The position numbers and the translations under genes are program-made. 64,000 nt of DNA from Bifidobacterium moraviense (GTDB lineage Bacteria; Actinomycetota; Actinomycetes; Actinomycetales; Bifidobacteriaceae). Shown here in pieces: positions 7,799-15,844 of the stretch. The notes under the pieces were generated by a model. That model was not told where the DNA came from. It did not search any database and saw only the letters and a list, made by a program, of their open reading frames with translations. The DNA lies in the NCBI RefSeq assembly GCF_012932365.1, contig NZ_JAAIIH010000012.1, forward strand, positions 1 to 64,000, written 5' to 3'. Within the stretch, counting starts at the first letter, position 1; every line of letters begins with the position of its first letter.

Positions 7799-9163
7799 TC
7801 ACATGCAGCTCATGATCGCCCACGCCACGTTGGCCGGGAAGCGGCCGATGTCGAAGTGCAGCTGACGGGCCGTGGCGTTGGCGCCCGGAGCCTTGGCGAT
7901 GCCGTCCATGCGCGCCTTGAGCGCCGGGGCGACGGAGACGGACGGGTCGAGGCGCGGGATCAGCGTGGCCTGGAACGCGTGGTACAGGTCGGACTTGCCG
8001 GGCCACACGGTGCCGATGACGTGGTTGTCCTTGTCCAGCTGGTGGAACCAGGAGCCGAGCTCGTGGTCGATGAGGCTGTCGTCGATGTAGTGCCAGAAGC
8101 GGGCGTACCACTCGTCGTAGGAGTCGCGGCCGGTCACCCTGAAGAGCGTGGCGGCGGTGTTGACGCCCTCGGCCAGCGTCCAGTGCATGCGATCGGTGAC
8201 CACGGGCACGCCGTTCCAGTCGGTGGTGTACGCCAGACCCGGCTTGCCGCCCTCGCAGGTGGCCCAGCCGTCCTTGACGGCGCGGTCGAACAGGTGCTCG
8301 GCGGCGTCGATGAGATGCGCCTTCTCGGTAGCATCCACGGCCTGGGAGCTCAGCGCGTACTGCGTGATGAGACGCGCCCATTCGATGCCGTGGCCCGGGG
8401 TGGCGCCGTACGGCTTGAACTGGTCGGCCTTGTTGTCCGCGTTGTACTCGAGCGCGGGCGTCCAGTCGGACGTGAAGTGCTCGGGGATGCGCCACCCGTT
8501 GTGCTCGGCCCAGTCGACCACGTGGCGCACGACGCGTCCGGCGCGCTCGCGGAAGGTCTCGTCCTTGAGCACGTCCGCCAGGGCGAGGAACGCCTCGGTG
8601 GTGTGCATGTTCGCGTTGACGCCGCGGTACGGGTCCAGCTCGGTGAACTCGGTGTTCCACGTGTCGACGGCGAGGCCCTCGTCCTCGTTCCAGAAGCGCC
8701 TGAGGAACGTGTCGACGGCTTCGTCGAGCAGCGCCTTGGCGCCGGGGCGGCCGATGAGCGTGGCGGAGGACGCGGCGAGCATCACGAAGGCGTGCGTGTA
8801 GCAGATCTTGCCCGGATCCGGCGTGCCGTCCACGGCGATCTGCGGGTACCAGCCGCCGTTCACGTCGTCGTGCAGCGGACCGGTGAGACCCTTGAGCGCG
8901 GCGTCGACCAGCGCCTCGCTGCCCGGGTGGCCGAGCATCGCGCCCATCGAGTAGACGTGCGCCATGCGGCAGGTGATCCAGGTCTGGATGCCCTGTGCCG
9001 GGTCGGTGGTGCCGTCGGCGTTGAGCCACAGGGAGCCGCCCTGCGGCGCCGGGAAGTTGTGGCCGAAGGCGAGCAGATCCTCGCCCGCGGCCTTGAGGAA
9101 CTCGCGGTTCTCGTCCGTGCCGAGCTGGTAGGCCGCGGAATCGGTCTGATGCTTGAGTGCCAT
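7799..9163 (-). CDS. AGE-family epimerase/isomerase (N-acylglucosamine 2-epimerase fold)
   Basis: 454 aa (alpha/alpha)6-barrel protein of the N-acylglucosamine 2-epimerase superfamily. The family's conserved histidines show in NANMHTTEAFLAL, the GHGIEWARL motif, and the late GSWFHQLD and KSDLYHAFQ blocks. That pattern is closest to aldose-ketose isomerases of the YihS/mannose isomerase branch. A likely job is cytoplasmic interconversion of mannose, fructose or a related hexose. The ATG at 9163 is preferred over 9181 because GAAAGGA sits 6 bases before it. Transcription comes from a LacI-controlled promoter at 9271-9299. The substrate cannot be fixed from sequence. Confidence 0.82.
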   Translation of the reverse strand: MALKHQTDSAAYQLGTDENREFLKAAGEDLLAFGHNFPAPQGGSLWLNADGTTDPAQGIQTWITCRMAHVYSMGAMLGHPGSEALVDAALKGLTGPLHDDVNGGWYPQIAVDGTPDPGKICYTHAFVMLAASSATLIGRPGAKALLDEAVDTFLRRFWNEDEGLAVDTWNTEFTELDPYRGVNANMHTTEAFLALADVLKDETFRERAGRVVRHVVDWAEHNGWRIPEHFTSDWTPALEYNADNKADQFKPYGATPGHGIEWARLITQYALSSQAVDATEKAHLIDAAEHLFDRAVKDGWATCEGGKPGLAYTTDWNGVPVVTDRMHWTLAEGVNTAATLFRVTGRDSYDEWYARFWHYIDDSLIDHELGSWFHQLDKDNHVIGTVWPGKSDLYHAFQATLIPRLDPSVSVAPALKARMDGIAKAPGANATARQLHFDIGRFPANVAWAIMSCM

Positions 9164-9270
9164 CGTCTGTCCTTTCGTCATTGAAACCGTGGACTGTGTT
9201 GCGCGGCGGCGTCGTGGGTGCCGTCACCGCTTCCGGATCCATTACCTGCGATCCGTGCTTGGTGATTCAC

Positions 9271-9299
9271 AGTGTATGAAACCGCTTTCAAAAATGCAA
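9271..9299 (-). promoter_or_regulatory. Promoter with LacI-type operator filling the spacer
   Basis: Minus-strand TTGCAT (9294-9299) and TACACT (9271-9276) are 17 bp apart, and the palindrome TGAAACCGCTTTCA (9277-9290) occupies the spacer. A second, weaker palindrome TTTCATGAAA lies at 9365-9374. Two LacI-family genes sit nearby; the identical 14-mer recurs at 25918-25931. Binding would block the promoter. Confidence 0.8.
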
Positions 9300-9495
9300 G
9301 CGTCGAAGTTTCATGCATACGGATATTTTTGGCTTTATTACGGCGTTCATCACGCAAACAAAGATTTCATGAAACCGTGATCACACGATCATCATCGGCG
9401 TGTCGCGTCGCGCGAGAACACATCGCGCGAGGACCGCTGCCTCACGCGAGGCCGTCGCATCGCGATACGCCGCCCCTCCCCGCCGCAGCCGTCCA

Positions 9496-9645
9496 TCGCA
9501 ACGTTGCGACGACGCGCCGTCGAAGACCCGCAGGACGGGTCGTAAGACGGTCGATCATCGCAACGTTGCGACGAACGCATCGGAGGTCCGACAGGAAAGG
9601 TCCCCGGAGATCAGCCGTCGCGACGTCTCGGCGACGGACCTCCGA
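9496..9645. repeat. Twin 14-bp palindromes and a long hairpin downstream of the LacI gene
   Basis: TCGCAACGTTGCGA, a perfect 14-bp palindrome, occurs at 9496-9509 and 9558-9571, 62 bp apart, both followed by CGA. Between them GACCCG/CGGGTC (9525-9541) forms a small hairpin. Immediately after, TCGGAGGTCCG (9580-9590) pairs with CGGACCTCCGA (9635-9645), with CCGTCGC/GCGACGG nested inside. The block starts about 45 bp after the stop of the minus-strand LacI gene (9691). It may end that transcript or bind a regulator; no protein-coding content is visible in 9375-9690. Confidence 0.6.
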
Positions 9646-9690
9646 GGACCTTCGGCAGCCTTCGGGAACCGCGCCCCGAACCTCCGCACC

Positions 9691-10752
9691 CTAACGGCGC
9701 GGATGCGGCGCGGCCGTGGATTCGCGCACCACGAGTCGGCCTTCGATGATGCGGCACTCCGGCTCGGGCAGCGGCTCTCCGGCGCGCTTGGCCTCGATCT
9801 GCGCGTACAGCATCTCGAATGCGGCGGCGCCGAGCTCCACGAAGTTCTGGCTGTAGCTGGTCAGCGGCGGATCCCACATGCGGGAGAACGTCTGGTCGTT
9901 GTATCCGGCCACGGACACGTCGTCCGGCACGCGCGCGCCCTCGTCGCGCAGTCCCTTGATGAGCGCGATGGCGGTCTCGTCGTTGCCGGCGAAAACGGCG
10001 GTGACGCCGTCCTCGTGCGCGAGCCTGCGTCCGAGCTCCACGGATTCCTCCAGATCGACCCCGATCTGATACGCCTCCACGGCCTGGATCCCGGCGGCCT
10101 TCATCGCGTCGCGCCAGCCAAGCGTTCGCGTGTTGTTGTTCGGGCCTTCCGCGCGGTGCACGTGCACCACGTTGCGATGGCCGAGGCCCAGCAGATACTC
10201 GGTGATGACGCGGCCGCCCTCGCGTTCGGACGGCATGACCTGATACGGCGCGTCGCCGCGGGAGCCGCCGACCAGCACCATCGGCACGGACTTGGGGATC
10301 TGGCGCATCACCTGGATGGCGATCTCGTCGGATTCGCTCACGATCACGCCGGCGGGGTTGGCGGACAGCACGCGGTTGATGGTGCTTTCGATCTCGTCGT
10401 CGGAGATGCCGTCGAGCGAGGTCACGCCGAACAGGAAGCCGCGGTCGCGCGCGGCATGTTCGGCGCCGCTGTTGACCTCGGTGGTGGCCCAGTAGTTGCT
10501 CAGCGACGTGAGCAGCGTGACCGAGTCCATCTCCTTGTTGGCCAGGGCGCGCGCCACGAAGCTGGGCTTGTAGTCGAGCAGCTTGATGGCCTGCGCGATC
10601 TTCTCGCGCTTCTCCGCGCTCACCTTGGCGGTGCCGTTGAGATAGCGCGACACGGTGGGCACGGACACGCCCGCCAGCTGCGCCACGTCCTTGATGACCG
10701 GCGTGCTGCGCCTACTGCTGGGAGGCATCGTGCTCACCTTGCCCTGTGCCAT
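9691..10752 (-). CDS. LacI-family transcriptional regulator
   Basis: 353 aa. An N-terminal LacI helix-turn-helix (VIKDVAQLAGVSVPTVSRYL, about residues 19-38, then LNGTAKVSAEKREKI) with the hinge-helix KPSFVARALA, followed by a periplasmic-binding-protein-like sensor domain (ATTEVNSGAEHAARDRG, VFAGNDETAIALIKGLRDEG, SVAGYNDQ). It should bind TGAAANCGNTTTCA-type operators and release them on binding a sugar. AAGGAG lies 8 bases before the ATG. It is flanked by the epimerase gene downstream and a beta-helix glycosidase gene upstream, both candidate targets. The effector is not deducible. Confidence 0.93.
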   Translation of the reverse strand: MAQGKVSTMPPSSRRSTPVIKDVAQLAGVSVPTVSRYLNGTAKVSAEKREKIAQAIKLLDYKPSFVARALANKEMDSVTLLTSLSNYWATTEVNSGAEHAARDRGFLFGVTSLDGISDDEIESTINRVLSANPAGVIVSESDEIAIQVMRQIPKSVPMVLVGGSRGDAPYQVMPSEREGGRVITEYLLGLGHRNVVHVHRAEGPNNNTRTLGWRDAMKAAGIQAVEAYQIGVDLEESVELGRRLAHEDGVTAVFAGNDETAIALIKGLRDEGARVPDDVSVAGYNDQTFSRMWDPPLTSYSQNFVELGAAAFEMLYAQIEAKRAGEPLPEPECRIIEGRLVVRESTAAPHPRR

Positions 10753-10898
10753 GGCATTGCTCCTTCGCGTGTTTCATAGCGTTCGTTCGACTCCTTACAT
10801 CATAGGGCCATCGTGGCCGCGGTAACGATTTCATGCATCGATTGCCGTCACGTGCGGGGGGGGGCCGGCGCGCGTCCCCGCATGGCCGGCCGCTTCGT

Positions 10899-12437
10899 CT
10901 ACGCCTCGATCCGCACGTCGTCCGCGTTCGGTCCGATCCTCACGTTCACGGCGGCCGCATCGCCGCATGGCACGCCGTCGCGCCGGAACCCGCGGATCGT
11001 CACGTCCCGCACGGGATGGTCGGCGTCGTATCCGGCGATGATCGACGGCTCCTCCCCCGAGCCGGACGCCACGTCCACGCCGTCGACGAGCACATGCTCC
11101 ACGAGCCGCCCGGGACGGGGATTGTAGTCCTTGTTCCACTTGGTCTCGATGTCGATCACGCGCCCGTGGCGGAACCGTTCGACGCGGACGCACCGCCACG
11201 TCACGTCGCGCACGACGTTCGCGTCGCCGGCGTTGATGGCCATGACGCCGAGGTAGTTGTCCTGGTACTCGTTGTGTTCCAGCACGTCGATGTCCTCGAA
11301 CCGCAGCCGCTCCAGCACGTCGCCGTCATGCTCGTGGTCGCCGTGCGTGCCGATCATCATCGGGTGCGCCACGTCGGACCACAATGCGCAGTCGCGCACG
11401 GTCACGTCGGACGACCCGCCGCGATATTCCCAGCGCGAGCCGTAGATGGCGATGCAGTCGTCGGAGGTTCTCAGGAAGCAGCGCTCGACCGTCACGTCAC
11501 GGCAGGCCATCATGTCCACGCCGTCGCTCCAGCCCTCGCAGCTGAACGATTTGACGTTGCGGATCGTCACGTCCGAGCTGGCGCCGAGCATGACCGTGTA
11601 GTGCGGCGGGTTGACGAACGTCGGGCCGTCCACCGTGACGTGCCGGGACTGCGCGATGGTCACGCCGTTCAGCCCGCTGAACCGCTTGAAGTCGGCCTGA
11701 TCGAACACGCCGCGCCCGCGGATGGCCACGTTGCGCCGTCCGCGGATGCGGAACGCGCCGTCGAGCACCACGCCGCCGGCGAGCACGAGCTCTACGTCGC
11801 TCGGCAGGTCCATGACGCAGTCCTCGATGCAGTAGTGGGCGCGGCGCACGAGCACGCGGACCGGGCGCGCGGCAGCGTCGGCACCGACGTCTTCCCGCCG
11901 ATTGCGCGCTGCCTCGATGCGCCGCAGCACGTCCCGCCCGAAGGTGTTCGGCCCGTTCGGATTGCCCTCGACCGCCACGTCGAATCCGGGCTTCATCAGC
12001 GTGTCCATCTCGGCGAGGTCACCCGCGAACAAGTGCAGGTTGCCCATGCGGTTGCGGTTGATCTCCACCGAGCAGTTCGTCGGGCGGTCCAGCGTGAAGC
12101 GCACGGCGCGCTGTTCCACGGTCGGCTCGATGCCGAGGCTCAGCGGCCGCACCGCCGCCGTGTAGAAGGCGTCCCATCCGACGGGCGTCACCTCCACCTC
12201 GACCGGTCCGGCGGCGAAATCGGCATCGAAGTATGCCATCGACGCGGCATGCACGTCGTGCATGTCCACCTTGACGCGGTAGACGGGCAGTTCCCGCCAC
12301 CGTGCGTCCGCGGGCGTCCCGTCGGCGGATGCCGCACCCTCCTCACCGTCCACGCCGACGGCCGGACGCACCCGCACACGCCAGTCGGCCCGCAGCGCCG
12401 CGCCCACCGGCGCGGGATAGGTCTCGATACGCAACAT
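10899..12437 (-). CDS. GH28/GH49-like right-handed beta-helix glycoside hydrolase
   Basis: 512 aa, no signal peptide, so probably cytoplasmic. An N-terminal beta-sandwich (about 1-150) precedes a pectin-lyase-like beta-helix with regularly spaced 'DVTIRNVKSF', 'DVTVERCFL' and 'DVTVRDCAL' turns. Catalytic-type acids are visible in SDGVD (304-308) and TSDDC (325-328), the arrangement used by polygalacturonases and GH49 isopullulanase/dextranase. It likely trims imported polygalacturonan-like or other alpha-linked oligosaccharides. The ATG at 12437 has GGGAGG 4-5 bases upstream; a 19-residue longer reading starts inside the operator region and is less likely. A LacI-type operator lies at 12503-12516. 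Confidence 0.75.
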   Translation of the reverse strand: MLRIETYPAPVGAALRADWRVRVRPAVGVDGEEGAASADGTPADARWRELPVYRVKVDMHDVHAASMAYFDADFAAGPVEVEVTPVGWDAFYTAAVRPLSLGIEPTVEQRAVRFTLDRPTNCSVEINRNRMGNLHLFAGDLAEMDTLMKPGFDVAVEGNPNGPNTFGRDVLRRIEAARNRREDVGADAAARPVRVLVRRAHYCIEDCVMDLPSDVELVLAGGVVLDGAFRIRGRRNVAIRGRGVFDQADFKRFSGLNGVTIAQSRHVTVDGPTFVNPPHYTVMLGASSDVTIRNVKSFSCEGWSDGVDMMACRDVTVERCFLRTSDDCIAIYGSRWEYRGGSSDVTVRDCALWSDVAHPMMIGTHGDHEHDGDVLERLRFEDIDVLEHNEYQDNYLGVMAINAGDANVVRDVTWRCVRVERFRHGRVIDIETKWNKDYNPRPGRLVEHVLVDGVDVASGSGEEPSIIAGYDADHPVRDVTIRGFRRDGVPCGDAAAVNVRIGPNADDVRIEA

Positions 12438-12502
12438 GCACCTCCCCGTCGGTTCGTGCGCCCCGCGCCGCCATGGCGCACGAACGGCGAACACAACTCT
12501 TA

Positions 12503-12516
12503 TGATACCGGTTTCA
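12503..12516. promoter_or_regulatory. LacI-type operator upstream of the beta-helix hydrolase
   Basis: TGATACCGGTTTCA differs from the perfect palindrome TGAAACCGGTTTCA (found at 49695-49708) by one base. It lies 66 bp upstream of the hydrolase start, in the gap after the second LacI gene. It fits control by one of the two adjacent LacI proteins. Confidence 0.65.
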
Positions 12517-12569
12517 CAATCGTGCGGACGACAAGGCCGCGCCGTATGACGTCAGCGGCACGGCCTCCG

Positions 12570-13661
12570 TCAGCGCGCCGCCGCGTCGCCGTCCGGCGGC
12601 AGGATGGACCGACGCACCACGAGATGCGTCGGCACGGACACGTCGAGCGGCATGTCGCCGAGCCCCACCTTCACGGCGGCGCGTCCCAGGTCGGCGAACG
12701 GCACGTGCACGGTGCTCAGCGGCACGACGAGATCCCCGGCATACGGCATGTCGTCGAATCCTCCCACCGAGACCTGCCGCGGCACGTCGAGCCCCAGCGT
12801 GCGCAGTCCGTAGATCGCGTCGAGGGCGATCGCATCGGTGGAGGCGACCACGGCGGTGAACCGCCCGCCGGCCGCATAGGCCGCGGCGAGCGCGTCCATG
12901 TTCGTCCTGCGGTCGTCCGTACGTGCGACGTCGAACCGGGGATCGTGGACGATGCCCGCCTCGTCGAGCGCGCGCAGGAACCCGCGGTATCGCGCGGAGA
13001 ACACGCTGGAGATGTCCGCCTTGCCCACGAAGAGGAAGGCGCGGTGCCCTAGCGAGATCATGTAGCGCGTCAGATCATGCATGCCCTGCTCGTTGGCGTA
13101 GTCCACCACGCCGATGCCGGGGTTGAGGGAGAGCCGGGGACGTCCGGCGAGCACCGCCGTGGTGCCCACGCGGCTGAGCTGCTCGAACGAGTCGTTGAGC
13201 ACTTCGTCCTGTTCGACGTCGGTGCCGGCGTCGGCCAGCATCACGGCCACCTTGGGACGCTGGGACAGCAGATCGTCCACGACCCGCTGCAGACCTCCCA
13301 CGCGCATGCCGGTGGAAATGAGGCGGAACGTCATGCCGCGGCTGGAGACTTCCTGCTCCACGCCGGACATGAGGTCCGCGTAGGTGCCGCCGGAGATGGT
13401 GCGCACCACCATCGTCACGGAGTTGGGCGGCGTGGTGAGGGCCAGTGCATGCGCGTTGGGCACATAGCCCAGATCGTCCACCACCTTCATCACCTTGTCG
13501 CGCGTGGCCTGGGAGACGCTGCCCTTGCCGCGCATCACGCGGGACACCGTTGCCGTGGAGACACCGGCGAGACGCGCGATGTCGGCGATGTTGGCCTGCC
13601 CCGTCTTGGCGGGGCCGGGCTTGGAATGCCGCGCCGCGCCGACTGCTTGCGCTTCGGACAT
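12570..13661 (-). CDS. LacI-family transcriptional regulator
   Basis: 363 aa. The DNA-binding domain (NIADIARLAGVSTATVSRVM, about 24-43) and hinge (NAHALALTT) are followed by a PBP-like sensor core with TISGGTYADLMSGVEQEV, AVVASTDAIALDAIYGL and SVGGFDDMPYAGDL. The N terminus carries an extra 20 unstructured residues (AQAVGAARHSKPGPAKTG). GAGGTGACGT precedes the ATG. It is the second LacI protein in 4 kb; the two are clearly different in the sensor domain and should answer different sugars. The glycosidase gene downstream in the same direction, and the ABC importer further upstream, are probable targets. A repeat element lies between it and the next gene. Confidence 0.93.
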   Translation of the reverse strand: MSEAQAVGAARHSKPGPAKTGQANIADIARLAGVSTATVSRVMRGKGSVSQATRDKVMKVVDDLGYVPNAHALALTTPPNSVTMVVRTISGGTYADLMSGVEQEVSSRGMTFRLISTGMRVGGLQRVVDDLLSQRPKVAVMLADAGTDVEQDEVLNDSFEQLSRVGTTAVLAGRPRLSLNPGIGVVDYANEQGMHDLTRYMISLGHRAFLFVGKADISSVFSARYRGFLRALDEAGIVHDPRFDVARTDDRRTNMDALAAAYAAGGRFTAVVASTDAIALDAIYGLRTLGLDVPRQVSVGGFDDMPYAGDLVVPLSTVHVPFADLGRAAVKVGLGDMPLDVSVPTHLVVRRSILPPDGDAAAR

Positions 13662-13750
13662 ACGTCACCTCACAGAACAATGCGGCATGGCCTGCCCAAG
13701 CCGCGCTTGATGAAACTGATTACACCACGAGGATTACATCACACGCGGCG

Positions 13751-13897
13751 CACAAGATTTCGCGCCCCTCATCTTGTGCGCCGCCATGATGCGCGCATGA
13801 ACAGGCATTTCCTTGAAATTAGGCCGATTCCGCATAATCGGAATGTGCGATATTGTGCGGCTGGCGTCTCACAAGATGAAGGGCGTGAAATCTTGTG
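13751..13897. repeat. Paired-palindrome element, copy 1
   Basis: Two 28-bp near-palindromes, both beginning CACAAGAT and ending ATCTTGTG, lie at 13751-13778 and 13870-13897. The right one is essentially the reverse complement of the left (26 of 28 positions). The left arm pairing extends outward to 12 bp (GGCGCACAAGAT/ATCTTGTGCGCC). The 91-bp interior contains CCGATT..AATCGG as a further hairpin. The element ends 16 bp after the stop of the minus-strand hydrolase gene at 13914. Related copies lie at 21812-21961 and 60162-60307. Confidence 0.85.
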
Positions 13898-13913
13898 TCC
13901 CCGTATCGGCCCG

Positions 13914-14723
13914 CTAGGCCGCGACCGGAGCGGGAATGCACTCCCCCGCCCATGCCATGATGCTCCCGACCAGCCGATCAGGCGCCTCCAGCTGCAGATA
14001 GTGCCCATGATCGGCGCCCCACGCCTCGGTGCGGCACGGCAGGATGCCCGGATTCAGGCTCTCCTCCATCTCGGCCCGGTCGGGCGTGCGGTAGATGCCC
14101 AGCACCGGACGGGTGCGCCGGGCCGCGACGCGCTTCGTGGCCGGATACAGGCCCACCTGCGCGTCGGACAGGTACTCGTCCCAGTAGTAGTCGGCCAGGG
14201 AACGCGGTTCGGTGCGCCCCACGTCCACGAGGATCGACTCCTTCGCCGCCTCGGACAGGTACGGCGAGAACGCGCCGTGCAGGAAGCGCAGCATGGTGCC
14301 GTACGGCCGCTCGCGCAGGTCGTTCAGGTCCTTCCGGTGCTGGGCCACCTCCTCGGGGGTGTCCGGCGCGCCGTAGGCCGGGTCGATCACCACCTCGCCG
14401 TCGAGCAGTTCGGGGTGCTCCGCGTTGAGCAGCAGGGACAGCTGCCCGCCCATGGAGTGGGCCACCACGATCACCGGTCGGTCGGACTCCACGTGCGTGC
14501 GGATGAACTCGGCCAGCCCGTCGGCCGCATGGCGGATGGTGAAGGGACGGTCGCCGCGGCGGTCGCCGTGCCCGGGCAGCTCGTAGGCGAGCGGGCGCCA
14601 GCGCTCCGGCCATTCCACGCCGCGCCAGGCTTCGGGAGAGCCTCCCCAGCCGTGCACCAGCACGACGTACGCCTCGTCGTCGGCGTTCAGCGTGCGCGCG
14701 GCGGCTTCGATGGAATCGGACAT
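13914..14723 (-). CDS. Alpha/beta-fold hydrolase
   Basis: 269 aa. The oxyanion-hole motif HGWGG (24-28), PGHGDRRGDRPF, the nucleophile elbow AHSMGG with Ser90, an acid in LVDVG or nearby, and a C-terminal DHGHY histidine make a complete alpha/beta-hydrolase triad arrangement. No signal peptide is visible, so it is likely a cytoplasmic esterase, for example removing acetyl or feruloyl groups from imported oligosaccharides; the true substrate is unknown. The ATG at 14723 is preferred over 14906 because the upstream 61 residues are basic low-complexity sequence overlapping a terminator. It follows the ABC permeases on the same strand but a strong hairpin separates them. Confidence 0.8.
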   Translation of the reverse strand: MSDSIEAAARTLNADDEAYVVLVHGWGGSPEAWRGVEWPERWRPLAYELPGHGDRRGDRPFTIRHAADGLAEFIRTHVESDRPVIVVAHSMGGQLSLLLNAEHPELLDGEVVIDPAYGAPDTPEEVAQHRKDLNDLRERPYGTMLRFLHGAFSPYLSEAAKESILVDVGRTEPRSLADYYWDEYLSDAQVGLYPATKRVAARRTRPVLGIYRTPDRAEMEESLNPGILPCRTEAWGADHGHYLQLEAPDRLVGSIMAWAGECIPAPVAA

Positions 14724-14892
14724 GATCGACTCACTTCCCTGAAGGGTCCGCCGTTCCGAGGCGGCGGAAACGAAAAACGAATGAGGTCGCGCCCGACGGC
14801 GACGTGCCGTCTCCCGCCCCGTCTCGTCGAGGTGGCTGCTGCCTCGCCTCCGGGGCGCGGCGGAACGGGAGGATGCGGCATCCGTCGGGCGC

Positions 14893-14931
14893 GACGGTCC
14901 GCGCACCGCACGGGTGCGGGCACGGACCGTC
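14893..14931 (-). terminator. Hairpin after the ABC permease genes
   Basis: GACGGTCCG (14893-14901) pairs with CGGACCGTC (14923-14931); inside, CCGCAC/GTGCGG extends the structure into a long stem. It starts about 28 bp after the malG-type stop at 14959. No U-run is seen on the minus strand, so termination or mRNA 3'-end protection are both possible. Confidence 0.65.
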
Positions 14932-14958
14932 TGTGCTGCGGCTTCCGTAGAGGGCGGC

Positions 14959-15843
14959 TCAGCCCTTGACGCCGCCGAGGGCCACGCCGGTTCTCCAGAA
15001 GCGCTGCATGGCGATCATCACCACGGCCAGCGGGATGATGGAGAGCACCGAGCCGGCGAGCGCGATGGTGGTCGGGTCGAACAGCGTGGACTGCTTGGTC
15101 TGCATGAAGCTGTAGAGGCCCAGGGACAGCGTCCACTTGTCGGCGCCGCGCAGCATGGTGATCGGCAGGTAGAAGTTGTTCCACTGCATCACGAACGTCA
15201 GGATGAAGATCGTGGCGGCCGGGGTGGGCAGCAGGGGCATGACGATCTTGCGGAAGATGTGCATCTCGCCGGCGCCGTCGATGCGGGCGGCCTCCAGGAG
15301 CTCGTCCGGCACGGAGCCGTCGATGTACTCCTTGGCGAGGTACACGTCGAACGCGTTGACGAACGACGGGATGAGCACGGCCCAGACGGTGTCCGTCAGG
15401 TGCATGCCGGCGAACAGCAGGTAGAGCGGCAGGGTGAGCAGGGCGGTGGGGATGAGGAACGAGAACATCACGAGGCCCATCTCCAGACCGCGGCCGCGGA
15501 ACTCGAACTTGCTCAGCGCGTAGCCGGCCATGATGGAGATCACCATGCACACCAGCGAGCCGACGCCCGCGTAGAGCACGGAGTTGAGCATCCACTTGAA
15601 GAAGATGCCGTTCTCGTAGGTGAACAGCTGCTGGAAGTTCTCGAGGATGTGGTTCTCCGAGCCGAACCACAGGCCGTTGGTGTTGTACAGCTCCACGCGG
15701 TTCTTGGTCACGGAGACCACGAGCCACCACAGCGGGGCGATGGAGTAGAACGTGAGGACCACGAGGGCCACGATGATGCCGGGACGGGTCCACTTGGACT
15801 TCCTGGCCGGACGGGTCTTGGGCTGCATGATCGCGCTGCTCAT
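14959..15843 (-). CDS. ABC sugar importer permease, MalG type
   Basis: 294 aa with six hydrophobic helices. The EAA loop that docks the ATPase reads EAARIDGAGEMHIFRKIVMPLL, the canonical EAA---G form of carbohydrate CUT1 permeases. The N-terminal tail is short and basic (KTRPARKSKW). The ATG (15841-15843) lies one base beyond the stop of the MalF-type gene, so translation is probably coupled. It pairs with that gene's product in the membrane, serving the lipoprotein encoded at 17065-18399. No ATPase gene is present; bifidobacterial CUT1 systems often share one MsmK-like ATPase encoded elsewhere. Confidence 0.95.
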   Translation of the reverse strand: MSSAIMQPKTRPARKSKWTRPGIIVALVVLTFYSIAPLWWLVVSVTKNRVELYNTNGLWFGSENHILENFQQLFTYENGIFFKWMLNSVLYAGVGSLVCMVISIMAGYALSKFEFRGRGLEMGLVMFSFLIPTALLTLPLYLLFAGMHLTDTVWAVLIPSFVNAFDVYLAKEYIDGSVPDELLEAARIDGAGEMHIFRKIVMPLLPTPAATIFILTFVMQWNNFYLPITMLRGADKWTLSLGLYSFMQTKQSTLFDPTTIALAGSVLSIIPLAVVMIAMQRFWRTGVALGGVKG

Positions 15844-15844
15844 C

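Noticed and set aside
13751..13897. Insertion-sequence remnant
   Set aside because: No transposase fragment and no obvious target duplication at any of the three copies; the ends are internal palindromes, not simple terminal repeats. A MITE origin stays possible.
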